A program made the translations under genes and the position numbers. DNA of 26,076 bases, from NCBI GenBank assembly GCA_016718385.1, contig JADKDK010000003.1, forward strand, positions 1 through 26,076. Reading direction: 5' to 3'. This DNA is from Gammaproteobacteria bacterium (GTDB lineage Bacteria > Pseudomonadota > Gammaproteobacteria > Pseudomonadales > UBA5518). Of the stretch, positions 16,591 through 25,717 are shown in pieces. Positions within the stretch are counted from its first letter, which is position 1. Every line of letters starts with the position of its first letter. Under the pieces are notes generated by a model. It was not told the DNA's origin and made no database searches. It saw nothing but the letters and a program-made list of their open reading frames with translations.

Positions 16591-18102
16591 GCGGCTATCC
16601 GCTCTGGTTCGACGAGTTGCTCGACAACGTTCCACGGCAACAGCGCGTCGATACGGTTGATCGGGTGCTCGGCAATGCGTGCCAGCACATGGCGCAGATA
16701 CGCCTCGGGGTCGAGACCATTGAGCTTCGCCGTGCCCAGCAGCGTGTACATCGCAGCCGCACGATCGCCGCCCGGGTCCGAGCCGGCAAAGAGGTAGTTC
16801 TTGCGCCCAGAGCCACCGGGCGCAATGCCCGCTCGGCGGCGTTGTTGTCGATCCTCGAGCCGACCGTCGTCGCAGTATCGCGTCAACGCCGGCCAGCGCC
16901 CCAAGGCGTAACGCACCGCCTCGGCGAGCCCGGATTTGCGCGACACTTGTTCGAGGCTGTGCTCCAGCCACTGCGCAAGGCGCCGAGCAGCGGTGCGGCA
17001 CGTGCCTGACGGACCGCGCGACGCTGATCGGGTGGGCGGCCACGGATCTCGGCCTCGATCACATACAACGCGCTGATGTGGGTCAGCGCGGTCGCGGCCA
17101 ACGGACTGGCCTGCGCCTGGTGTACCTCGTAGAGCTTGCGCCGCGCGTGCGCCCAGCACGCGGACTCGGTGATCTCCTGGCTCACGAACAGCTGGCCGAA
17201 CCCGGCGTAGCCGTCGGCGTGCAGCGTGCCGCGGAAGGTCTTCAGGTGTTGCTGCGGATGCGCGCCCTTGCGATCCGGCGAATACGCGAACCACACCGCC
17301 GGGGCCGCTTCGCCCTTCGCAGGTCGCTCATCGCGCACGTACGTCCAGAGTCGTGCCGTCTTGGTGCGGCCGCGGCCGGGCTCGAGCACTGGCACCGGCG
17401 TGTCATCGGCGTGCAGCGTCGCACCCGCGAGCACGTGGCGCCGGATGGCCTCGACCAGCGGTTGCAGCAGCGCCGTGCTCTCGCCCACCCAGCCGGCCAG
17501 TGTCGAGCGTGGCAGGTCGACGTCCTCGCGCGCATAGATCGCGCTCTGGCGGTACAGCGGCAGGTGGTCGCAGTACTTCGCGACCAGCACATGCGCCAGC
17601 AGACCCGGCCCGGCCATGCCGCGCGCGATCGGGCGCTGCGGGGCAGCGGCCTGCACGATCGTGTCGCAGCGACCACAGGCCAGCTTCGGGCGCACATGGC
17701 GGATGACCTGAAACGCGCCGGCACGTACTCGAGCATCTCGGCGACGTCTTCCCCGATCTGGCGCAGGCGACCACCGCAGTCCGGGCAGCAGCTGTCAGTG
17801 CCGGTGTGTTTCAGCGTCTCGCGCGCAGGTGGGCGGGAAGCGGTTTGCGTACCGGCTTTCGACGCTCGGGGCGCGGCGCCTCCAGACTCGGCAAGACAGG
17901 CGCTGTGCCCGCACTCGATGGCGCGTCGGCCAGCAGGTTCAATTGATCGATACTGACGTCGAGGCGCCCGCGCGTCGACCGAATTGCAGGCGCTGGAGCT
18001 TGGCAACGACCAGCTTCAGGTGCTCGATCTCGCTGCGCTGCGAGGCAATGACCGCCTTGAGCGTGGCGGTGTCATCGGCGTGGTTTCAGCAGCGCGCGTC
18101 AT
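16590..18102 (-). CDS. tnpC: IS66 transposase TnpC (DDE), frame broken
   Basis: The main IS66 transposase. ATG 18102 (MTRAAETTP) leads to LKAVIASQRSEIEHLKLVVA (leucine-zipper-like helix), CCPDCGGRLRQIGEDVAEML and a CGRC zinc motif. The core includes AKYCDHLPLYRQSAIYARED, TLHADDTPVPVL and GTLHADGYAGFGQLF, which supply the two Asp of the DDE triad. After shifts at ~16990 and ~16860: LEQVSRKSGLAEAVRYALGR, the NNAAERALRP-like block with the Glu, KNYLFAGSDPGGDRAAAMYT and LNGLDPEAYLRHVLARIAEH, NRIDALLPWNV. Stop not resolved (near 16590). About 500 aa, normal. Confidence 0.9.
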
Positions 18103-18154
18103 GCGGGCATTTTAATCAATGCGCGCAGAACTCGCGGCAAAAGGCGTGGTGAAT

Positions 18155-18498
18155 TTACACGGCGAGCGTCGGTGCGGTGCGCACCGGTCGGCGCCAATCG
18201 ATGCCTTCGAGCAACATCGAGAGCTGCGCCGGCGAGAGCGCGACCTTGCCTTCGCGGGTCTGCGGCCAGAAGAACTGGCCATGCTCCAGCCGCTTGGCGA
18301 ACAAGCACATCCCGTCACCGTCCCACCACAGCACCTTGAGGCGATCACCGCGGCGACCGCGGAAGACAAACAGCTGTCCGGAGAACGGATCCGCGAGTAG
18401 CTGTGTCTGCACCAGGCAGCCAGGCCATCGAAGCCGCGGCGCATATCCGTCGCGCCGGCGGCGAGCCAGACGCGCGTACCCGCCGGCAGCGCGATCAT
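18155..18498 (-). CDS. tnpB: IS66 TnpB accessory protein, one frameshift
   Basis: MIALPAGTRVWLAAGATDMR and RGFDGLAAW, then after a shift near 18410 VQTQLLADPFSGQLFVFRGR, RGDRLKVLWWDGDGMCLFAK and RLEHGQFFWPQ, ending TAPTLAV at 18155. ~114 aa, the standard IS66 Orf2 required with TnpA and TnpC for transposition. ATG 18498 overlaps the tnpA stop (ATGA). Confidence 0.92.
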
Positions 18499-18894
18499 CG
18501 CAGCAGTTGCTCCAGCACGAGGCGCAGCGTCATGGCGTCTGCGCGCCCCTGCCACGCGCAGGCGTCCGTGACGGGATTCGATCACCAGCACACCGTCACC
18601 CGTTTGCGCACGCGCAGTCGGTTCGCCATCCGCCGTCTCGGCGAGCGGTGCAGACATGATCTCCACCGGCAGCAGGGCCGGGGATCCCGACTCACCGAGC
18701 AGGCCATCCTGGTAAGCGCGGCGCCACCCGAACACCTGGTTGGTGTTCAGGTCGTGCTCGCGTGCAATGCGGGCAACCGATGCGCCCGGCTGCAGGGCCA
18801 GTTCGACCACCGCGCTTGAACGCGAGGCTGTGGCGGGCGGTAAGGACCCCGGACACCGCCAGGGGCGAATCGCATTGAGTGGGTTTGTGTCCAT
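18495..18894 (-). CDS. tnpA: IS66 TnpA (HTH) protein, frame broken
   Basis: ATG 18894: MDTNPLNAIRP, then VVELALQPGASVARIAREHD and LNTNQVFGWRRAYQDGLLGE, the transposase_8-type helix-turn-helix. The C-terminal part VIESRHGRLRVAGA shifts near 18540 into LRLVLEQLLR with TGA at 18495-18497, overlapping tnpB. Two indels (one near 18840). ~132 aa. Confidence 0.88.
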
Positions 18895-18990
18895 GAACCG
18901 CTTGTGGACACAATGGGTTGTGCCTCTCCGGGGCAGTAATCGTCGCGCCGCGCTACCGTGTCGTCGAGACGGTGTTCACCGGACGCTTAC

Positions 18991-18998
18991 CCTGATGG
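18991..18998. repeat. IS66 target-site duplication, right copy
   Basis: CCTGATGG, same as 16302-16309, directly after the IS end GGACGCTTAC. Confidence 0.92.
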
Positions 18999-19785
18999 CG
19001 CTGGTCTACGATGCCTTTACCGCGATCTGTTGCCGACTCGATATTGCGCCATCCGTGGCCGACCTCGAGGCCGTGCGATCCGGGCGTACCGGATCAGCAC
19101 CGTCGATATCAATCAGGCGTTTGAACTGCCGACGCGCTCGGATGTGCTGGCGTGGATCCGGGCCGCAGAGTACAAATCCAGAACGCGGCACGGCCGGCCG
19201 CAAATGAAAGGAGGGACCATCTACTGGGGCAAACACTCGCAACGCTGGGCGCTCAAGGCGTACAGCAAGGGGCGAAGAGATCGAAGTCCCCAACACCGTT
19301 TGCGCGAAGCACTGCTGGACAACGCCGCTGGCGAAGTGGGCAAACAACAAGCTGCGATTAGAACTGCGATTGAAGAGCAAAGAGCTAGAGAAACTTCGAT
19401 AGAAACCGCCGCCGACTTGACCCCAGTACGGGCACGGCAACTGTATGGCGAGTATGTAGGAAGGCTAGATATGAAAGAGCAAAATCGCACTGTCGACCGA
19501 AGAACATCTGAAGCTGCCACACGGTTGCGCGGCACGTATGCCTTGTGGCGCTGTGGCGAAGATTTGCGCTCAACGCTACCGAAGGCAACGTACTTCCGGC
19601 ACCGCAAGGCGTTTCTGGAATACGGCATCGATATCGCGCTGCGGCAGGAATCGCTGGATCGCAGCAACGTGGTGCCATTGATCCGCATCCTGCAGGCCGA
19701 GCCGGCCAGCATCCCGGAATGGGCCTTTGCGCAGCGGCTCGTTCATCGATCCGCCCGATCGCCGCGAGTCGCGGCATCGGCCTGA
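18999..19785 (+). pseudogene. Replication initiator (gene II/X family), C-terminal part after IS66
   Basis: Continues the protein begun at 16051. ALVYDAFTAICCRLDIAPSV, then after shifts VDINQAFELPTRSDVLAWIR, AAEYKSRTRHGRPQMKGGTI and YWGKHSQRWALKAYSKG, the core of phage gene II-type initiators. Then KWANNKLRLELRLKSKELEK, ARQLYGEYVGRLDMKEQ, LRGTYALWRCGEDLRSTLPK and ATYFRHRKAFLEYGIDIALR, ending VAASA with TGA 19783-19785. Joined to the 5' part it gives ~348 aa, a normal length. Besides the IS, four single-base shifts are present (~19080, ~19275, ~19390, ~19495-19530). Confidence 0.85.
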
Positions 19786-19866
19786 GCCGTGGACAAATTG
19801 TCCTGGCAAGACTCGCGTATCCGGCCGCAGGCCGGATATGTGAGTCGGCCCAGGACGCTGCCGGAC

Positions 19867-20225
19867 ATGAGCGGGTCTGACTTCGCGTATCTGCGCCATC
19901 GCGCCGGATTCGATCAACGAGCCGCAGCGCAATTCCTCGACGTGAGCCTGCGCACCATCCGCCGCTATGAGAAATACGGTGCGCCGCGTGTTGCCGTTCT
20001 GGCGCCGCGCGTGGTGGCGAGTATCCCGGCTGGGAGGGCTTCATGTTCCGGGACGGCGAACTCAGGACGCCACGTGGCGACTTGGTAACGGCCACCGTTA
20101 TCGAGAATCAGGACTATCTGGTAGCATCTGCACTGGTGGCGCGGCTGGAAGCGTACCGCAAACAATCGATTACGCCAGAAACCGTAGAACAGCAGCCCCG
20201 TAGGCTTTACCTTGTCAAAACATGA
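19867..20225 (+). CDS. Small phage HTH protein (DUF3653-like), one frameshift
   Basis: ATG 19867: MSGSDFAYLRHRAGFDQRAA then AQFLDVSLRTIRRYEKYGAP, a helix-turn-helix of the kind found in small phage proteins next to inovirus replication genes. A shift near 20020 leads to GEYPGWEGFMFRDGELRTPR and GDLVTATVIENQDYLVASAL, ending LYLVKT with TGA 20223-20225. ~119 aa. GTG 19789, three bases after the initiator stop, is an alternative start in the same frame. The stop overlaps the next ATG (ATGA). DUF3653 is a pattern-based suggestion, not a search result. Confidence 0.65.
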
Positions 20226-20458
20226 ACACCGATAACGAACACCCATTGTTTGAAGGCTTCGCCAACGAGTCGCATTGCTGGTGTCTGCATTGCGAGCGTG
20301 TCTGGCCGAAATCTAGCTGGATCGCTGCCGATTGGAATTGCCCAGGTGAAGACTGCGACGGCTCGGCAATCGATTGCTGGCGCTGGAGCCGATTCATCAC
20401 CGATAACGACGGGGAATACCCGGCGAATCCAGCGCCGGGGACGAGATATCCGCTCTAG
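20222..20458 (+). CDS. Cys-rich small protein, probable zinc ribbon, intact
   Basis: 78 residues with no indel; ATG 20222 overlaps the previous stop. Two Cys pairs (C21-x2-C24 in CLHCERVW and C40-x4-C45 in NCPGEDC) look like a rubredoxin-like or zinc-ribbon knuckle pair, with many Trp around them (SHCWCLHCERVWPKSSW; IDCWRWS). The tail is acidic and Pro-rich. It is the last gene of the element, stopping 16 bp before dif. Function unknown; a role in phage-type gene regulation or single-strand DNA binding would be a guess. Confidence 0.75.
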   Translation: MNTDNEHPLFEGFANESHCWCLHCERVWPKSSWIAADWNCPGEDCDGSAIDCWRWSRFITDNDGEYPANPAPGTRYPL

Positions 20459-20474
20459 CCCTGACGCACCCGAG

Positions 20475-20502
20475 AGTGCGCATAATGTATATTATGGTAA
20501 AT
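20475..20502 (+). other. dif: dif, XerCD chromosome dimer resolution site
   Basis: XerC arm AGTGCGCATAA, centre TGTATA, XerD arm TTATGGTAAAT. Against E. coli dif (recalled: GGTGCGCATAA, TGTATA, TTATGTTAAAT) 26 of 28 positions match; the two differences are the first base and one base of the XerD arm. Here XerCD and FtsK resolve chromosome dimers, so it marks the terminus. It is also the right end of the integrated element: the XerC arm would come from the element and the XerD arm from the host. Confidence 0.9.
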
Positions 20503-20548
20503 ATGATATTGGCTGGATCAGTGATGGCAGCTTGGCGTGCCTTTGAGC

Positions 20549-22613
20549 TCACGACTTGCGCGTGCTGTTGCGTGCCCGTTTGCCACGTTTCGCGACTTGG
20601 CTCGATTTCGATCCGGTTCGACACGGCTGTTGCCGCTTTCCCGGGCGCATGTTGATCGAGAAACGAGCGGCAGATGGTTGGGGACCTCGTGCAGCCACGC
20701 GGGGGCTTGATGTGCTTCTGGCGAGCGATGCTGGCGGCAAGACGTTTCATCGCGGGTGTTGGCGCACGTTCACTCGCCGCGCCACCGGTTGCGGCGCTGA
20801 GCAAGAAGGACGGTCCTCCCGCGACGGCGCCTCCTTGAGCTTGCCGATGATGCGCCGGGCGACATCGCACACGGCATCGATCGCATCGACCATCTCCTGT
20901 TTGCCGGTCAGGACATCGTCTAGCAGACATTCGAGTTGCGCCGTAACTCCCGGGTCGACCAGCGCCCGATCGGCCCGGTCGAGAACCCGAACAGATTCAG
21001 GCCGCGCGCTGGAAATGATGTGTTTCCCCTCCACGAGGAACCCTGCTTCTTCAGACCGCCGATGATCTCGGCCTCGGGTTGCCGGGTTCCGATACCCTTC
21101 GCTTGCTGGAGACGTTCGCGCAGCAGTTCGTCGTCGATTAAGCGCCAGGCGTTTTGCATCGCCTCGATCAGGGTGCCTTCGTTGTAACGCGGCGGCGGCC
21201 GTGTTTCCTTGTCCTCTATGACAGGATCGCGCAGTTGTGCAGTCTCGCCGTTACGCAGCGCCGGAAGCAGCTGCGCCTCTTCGCCCTTCTCGTCTGCGGG
21301 CTGCCATTGCGGAACGCGGCGCGCCAGCCGGGAACGATGGGTTGGCGGCCGGAGGCGCGAATGCCGAAGCCGCGGACGTCGAGCACGACGCTGGTCTGGC
21401 GGTATTGGAAATCGGGCATCACGGCGGCCAGGTACGCCCGCGCAATGAGGTCGAACAGCTTCTTCGTCCGGCGAAAGGCGCGGCCAGATCTCCCGCAGTT
21501 CATCAACCGTGTTGATGTTCGGAATCACGGCGTGGTGGCTCGCGCCCTGCAGGCCCTTGTCATGGAAACTGCCGCTGGCGCCCTTGCGGATCACCGCCGG
21601 TGAAGGCACGGGGATCTTGCTGAACGACTGGCCCGCCTGCAGACCGGCCACGATCCGCACATCCGCGATCAGGCTTTCGGGCAGATAGCGCACCTCGGCA
21701 CGCGGATAGGTGATGATCTTCTTGCCCGGGCCGTCGTAGAGCTGCTGCGCCACGTCGAGCGTTTTGGCTGCCGGCCAGCCGAAACGCGAGCCGCAGAATT
21801 TCTGCAGTGACGGCAGATCGTGCAGCCCGGCGGCCCCCTGCCGCTTGTCCTCGACGCGCACGCCAAGCGGGCCCGCAAAACCCCGGGCGGCGTTGACAAC
21901 CTCCTCGGCCATCTCCCGTCGCACGATGCGCTCCGGGCGGCGCGTGCCAAATCTGGAATTCACCACCCTCCACTCTTGCGCTCGCGACAATCTCAAAATA
22001 GGCAACGGGCACGAAATCGCGGATTTCCAGCTCGCGACGGCACACGATGGCAAGGGTCGGCGTCTTCACGCGACCGACCCCTATCACACCGCGCGCACCA
22101 CGGCCCAGGATGACAGTCGCGGTGCGGGTCAGTGACAGGTTATAGATCTGATCGGCCTGCCGGCGCCGGCGGGCGGCGTACAGGTGGGCATATTCGCTGT
22201 TGGGTTTGCCCGGGCGAACGCATCGCGGATGGTCTGCGTGTCCGGGGCAGTGAACAGCACCCGCATGACCTGCCCGCGGTAGTTGTAGTGCTTTCGAGAA
22301 TCTCTGGCCGATGAGCTGTCCTCGCGATCGCAATCGGTCGCGAGCCACACCCGCCGCGCCGTGCGCAGGGCCTCGCGAATGGCCTTGAGCCTGGCGGCCT
22401 TGTTGCCCCCGTGCCGGGCGCGTGCCGTAGAGGCCTTCGGGCCGCAGCAGGATCGGCGACCAGCGCCTTCCAGGCCGGCACGACATCCTCGGGTTCGGCG
22501 CAGCTCGAACAAATGACCTTCGGCCGAAAGAATGTACCGTAGCGAGAGCCGACCGCGATGCGGACATCTTTCGCCTGGCTGCTCTTTTCGGTGATGACGA
22601 TCTGATCAGCCAT
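20549..22613 (-). CDS. topB: DNA topoisomerase III (type IA), frame broken
   Basis: Type IA topoisomerase that decatenates DNA with single-strand regions. ATG 22613: MADQIVITEKSSQAKDVRIA (Toprim start, Glu of TEK), then LFELRRPEDVV-type text, ARRVWLATDCDREGQLIGQE with the DxD metal site, RQADQIYNLSLTRTATVILG, GVGRVKTPTLAIVCRRELEI, LQKFCGSRFGWPAAKTLDVA, KKIITYPRAEVRYLPESLIA (active-site Tyr in ITYPR), RYNEGTLIEAMQNAWRLIDD, AKGIGTPATRAEIIGGLKKQ. A basic tail (AMKRLAASIARQK; AKRGKRARNSTRKS) ends at 20549-20551. ~688 aa. About nine single-base shifts. The stop lies 47 bp from dif. The sequence style also fits TopB proteins of integrative elements. Confidence 0.85.
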
Positions 22614-22767
22614 GGATGGTCCGGTTACAACGCGGAAATTCTGTCTGATGGTGCGCCTGGCCGGCCTGCCGACGTGGCGGTTGCAACCCGTCTGGGTGAG
22701 AATATCGTCTACGCTGGATGGTCATCAACAACGCGATCACCCTCAATTTGCCTTCGAGGAGCGGAGA

Positions 22768-23507
22768 ATGGACACAGGCCTGAAAGGAAAACTGGTGCTG
22801 GTGACCGGCGGAGCAGCCGGACTGGGCCGTGCGATCGCGCGTGCCTTCGGGAGCAAGGCGCAAATCTGATCCTTGTCGACATCAACGAACAGGCCTCGCC
22901 GATACGTCGGGGAGATCAATCTGTGTGAGCTGCGAAACCCACAAGCTAGATCTGTCCGTCGAAAATGACATAAAGGCGTTCGGCGCGAAGATTTGCGCCG
23001 AGCATGACACCTCGACGTGCTCATCAACAATGCGGGCCTCGCGTACGGCGAGATCGCCCAGGGCTTTGAGCATCTGAGTCTCGAAAAGTGGCTGTACTTC
23101 CTCACCATCAACAGCATCGCCCCTGATCCTGGGGCAAGCGCTCGCCCCGCCCTCTCAGGGCAGGGGATCATCATCAACCAGTCCTCCATGGCGGCCAACG
23201 TGCCCGCCACGGCCTACGGCGTCACCAAGGCGACGCTGAACCCGATCACCTTTGGCATGGCCAGCCAGTTCGGCGCCGATGGCATCCGCGTGAACGCGGT
23301 CGAGCCGGCATCATGGAAACACCCGCCAACAAGGCTGGACTGCCCGACGAGACCTATAAGCGCGTACAGGGTATGCAATTGCTGCTGCACGGCACTGCCG
23401 ACGACATCGCCAATCTCCATGTGTTCTGGCGTCGAAACAGGGCGCTTCATCAACAATGAGATCGTGCTCTGCGATGCTGGCACCGCCTGCGTGGCTGGCG
23501 CCACTGA
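22768..23507 (+). CDS. Short-chain dehydrogenase/reductase (SDR), frame broken
   Basis: NAD(P)-dependent oxidoreductase, classical SDR. ATG 22768 follows GAGGAG. LKGKLVLVTGGAAGLGRAIA is the GxxxGxG cofactor loop, LILVDINEQ the acidic Asp that favours NAD, LDVLINNAGLAYGEIAQGF the NNAG strand, IIINQSSMAANVPATAYGVT followed by K holds Ser and YxxxK, and FGADGIRVNAVEPG is the usual post-catalytic block. The C-terminus FINNEIVLCDAGNRLRGWRH ends at TGA 23505-23507 once one base is restored. ~246 aa, normal. Five or so indels. Divergent from topB and convergent with the dehydratase gene. The 154-bp gap before it shows no other gene. Substrate unknown. Confidence 0.85.
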
Positions 23508-23531
23508 AAAACTGCCTGAACGCTGCGCCCG

Positions 23532-23549
23532 CCTGACCCGGTCAGGGCC
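23532..23549. terminator. Small hairpin between convergent genes
   Basis: CCTGAC-CCG-GTCAGG lies between the SDR stop (23507) and the dehydratase stop (23551). The stem is short and no clear T-run follows, so terminator function is tentative. Confidence 0.3.
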
Positions 23550-23550
23550 C

Positions 23551-24741
23551 TCAGTACGGCAGTTCGACCTCGTTGAGCGAAGTCACCACTGTCGTACCCG
23601 CCTGGTTGCTCATCCTGACATTAACCGGACGACCGGGAAACCCCATCGCGAGTTCTCGATCTTGTCGACGACTTCACCGTCGATGAAGGTCACGTCGCTT
23701 TCGAAGGCCGGGCCGCGGAAATCGGACTTGGCGTGACGCCATGCCGTCGTGGCCGGCCCAGAAAGCGTGGTAATCGCATGTTCCACGCCGCCTTGGTCGC
23801 GCCATAGCCATAGGCGCGCGACATGCCGACCTCGCTCGCCTTGCTGTCGTCGATATGGCCGCGCGAGGCTTGAGATAGAGGCCATCGCGTGCGCGCGGGT
23901 CGATCAGTGCGAGTTCTCGTCGAAGCCGAAGCCCCCGACCCAGCCGGGATCCTGAATGATCCAGGGATCGCTTGATCCCCGGCGCATACCAGTACATCGT
24001 GCCCCAGATGCTGAACAGGAAAGCGCGATACTCGGTGGTGAAGCTCGCGATGCTGTGCGGCCCGATCACGCGGCGCGGCAGCTTGTCGCCCACCTGCACC
24101 TGCTCGAAATGCGGCGATAAAAGCCGTCGCGGTTCGACATGAGGCAGGCATGGCGGATCCGGTCGATCTCGGCGAGTCTCCCTCCTGCTCCAGCGCTTCT
24201 TGACTCGCCCACCAGGTTGTCAGACATGCCGCGCTTCTCGGCTTCGGCCGCAAGGTAGCGAATCGCCGTCGAGCGCGCCTTAGGCAACGAGGTTGCCGTG
24301 CTGGTTACGATGGATCGTGTCGCCGTTGGAGGACATCGTCGGGCCGGCGAATTTGGTGTCGGTCACCTTGTAGCCGGCGAAGCGCCGCTCCGGACCAGCC
24401 TGTCGCCCGGTCTGATGTGGGTGCCATACCACCACCATTCCTCGCCGCCGAAGATCAGATGCGAGCCGGGAATGCGTTGCCAACGCCGGCTGGCGGCCGG
24501 CTATAATCCAGCGCCACCGCTATCGATTGCGGCGCGACGGTATCGCCAGAATTTCGTCTGGCTGGCGAATTTCTGGTCCCAGTGGATAGGATTGACGTAA
24601 TCCATCGCCATCACCCAGCGCCGGATGTCCGCTGCGCGCAGGGCCCGCAGTTGTCCCCGCCGACCAACTTGCTGCCCCTTGCTCGACATCGCTCAGGTCG
24701 AGTCGAGGCGACCCGTTATTGTTGGTACGGTCATTTTCCAT
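23551..24741 (-). CDS. MaoC/FAS1-like two-hotdog acyl dehydratase family protein, frame broken
   Basis: Members hydrate or dehydrate acyl-CoA thioesters, often in steroid, terpenoid or polyketide-like pathways. ATG 24741: MENDRTNNNGSPRLDLSDVE. First hotdog (MaoC_dehydrat_N-like): DIRRWVMAMDYVNPIHWDQK, FASQTKFG, VAPQS, FPGSHLIFGGEEWWWYGTHI, FAGYKVTDTKFAGPTMSSNG, DTIHRNQHGNLVAKARSTAI. Second: VQVGDKLPRRVIGPHSIASF, TTEYRAFLFSIWGTMYWYAP, FIDGEVVDKIENSRWGFPVV and the end SLNEVELPY at 23551-23553. ~397 aa. At least seven single-base shifts. The first domain's catalytic Asp/His region (D-Y-V-N-P-I-H) is visible. Specific substrate unknown. Confidence 0.75.
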
Positions 24742-24840
24742 CCCCGATGAGTCTATCCAGACGGCGCACACGGACCGCGATCCGGTGTGCAATGTTGAGC
24801 GAGCCGATGCGACTTCGGGCCGGAAACCGGCCCGGCGCTG

Positions 24841-25660
24841 TCATGGCTCGAACCGGTCGCGCAGAAATTCCGCTATCCCGTTCTCGTCGTGATGCCCGAT
24901 GACCGCGGTGGCGGCAGCTTTAACCCGGGGCTTGGCATTGACGGGCGCATAACTCTCGTCTGCCATGGCGAACATGCTGGTCGTTGTCGCCGTCGCCAAA
25001 GCAGATAACGCGGCTGGCCCCGAGATCGCCTTGAGTTGGAGGGATTGCGCCACCTTGCTGGCCTCGGCTGGTGATGTATGTCGATCCAGCCCAGGTGTTC
25101 GCCCCCTCGAGCGCGGCGCCAGCATAAGACGACGGTGTTACTCCGCATCGATCAGGCGTTCGATCTTCTGGACAGTGGCCGCGCGCCGATAGCGCTGATG
25201 TTGGTGATGTCGGCTGTCCCGGGCAATCCAGGCAACCGGCCTGACGTCCAGCCCGGCCTGCTTTGCGTAGTGTTTCACCAGCCCCTCTTCGGCAGAACCC
25301 TGCAGCGGCGCGTGATGGACCACGTGCCTGTTGCCCGGCTCCAGCGTGAAGATGAACGGCGTGATGCGGTGGGCCATCACCAGCCTCGAGCACGTGCTGG
25401 ATCTCGCCCTGCGTCAGGATGCTCACATGGCTGTAGCGCCCGGAGTCGGGGGTGCCAGATCATCCGCCGTTCTTCAGGACGTGGGGCAGCCTGAAACCGT
25501 GCCCTTTGAAGATCTCGCGCGAGCCGTGCAACATCCCGCCCGTCACACCGTGTAGGCGATGCCCCGATCGGCGAGCCGGCGCAGTGTTTCGGCGGTGCGA
25601 GCGGACAGCGCCGAGTCACGGTTCAGGCGTCCCGTCCAGATCGAAGACCACGAGTTCCAT
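24841..25660 (-). CDS. HAD-superfamily hydrolase (Cof-type, subclass IIB), frame broken
   Basis: Phosphatase family acting on sugar phosphates, nucleotides or similar metabolites. ATG 25660: MELVVFDLDGT is motif I with the nucleophile Asp, then after a shift LNRDSALSA and AETLRRLADRGIAYTV. Mid part: MAHRITPFIFTLEPGNRHVV, HHAPLQGSAEEGLVKHYAKQ, then TVQKIERLIDAE, KVAQSLQLKAI and ASRVICFGDGDND joined to MFAMADESYAPVNAKPRVKA, which is motif IV with the GDGxND metal site. Ends GIAEFLRDRFEP at 24841-24843. ~273 aa, normal for Cof-type. About six indels. The 98 bp between it and the dehydratase start hold nothing I can name. Confidence 0.82.
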
Positions 25661-25717
25661 TCAACATCCGCTCATCACCAGAAATGCAATCCCGCAGGGC
25701 GCCGGGGCAATATCCGT

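Larger units (their letters stand above)
16310..18990 (-). mobile_element. Complete IS66-family insertion sequence (2,681 bp)
   Basis: Ends are inverted repeats: GTAAGCGTCCGGTGAGCACC from 16310 and, reading inward from 18990, GTAAGCGTCCGGTGAACACC. Both flanks carry CCTGATGG. All four genes are on the minus strand: tnpA, tnpB, tnpC and a short accessory gene. It sits inside the replication initiator gene of the dif element. Confidence 0.95.
14770..20502. mobile_element. Satellite-like inovirus-type element integrated at dif
   Basis: A 5.7-kb segment bounded by two dif-type sites. It encodes, left to right: a small membrane protein (minus), an XRE-family repressor (minus), a filamentous-phage-type replication initiator (plus, split by an IS66 element), a small HTH/DUF3653-like protein (plus) and a Cys-rich small protein (plus). 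Removing the IS and one target duplication leaves ~3,016 bp between crossover points. There is no tyrosine or serine integrase, coat, pIII or Zot gene. Host XerCD would do the integration, as for CTXphi, RS1, TLC and the gonococcal island. The repressor-divergent-initiator layout matches RS1/TLC. AT-rich ends contrast with the GC-rich host. The assignment is inference from site, gene families and order. Confidence 0.75.

Noticed and set aside
20555..20930. Long open frames antisense to or beside the 3' part of topB
   Set aside because: They are alternative frames of the topoisomerase III tail, whose own frame shows family motifs once indels are corrected.
22612..22767. Small plus-strand frame upstream of the SDR gene (MDGPVTTRKF...)
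   Set aside because: It runs into the SDR gene out of frame, has no ribosome site, and its start is simply the palindromic CATG-containing topB start region.
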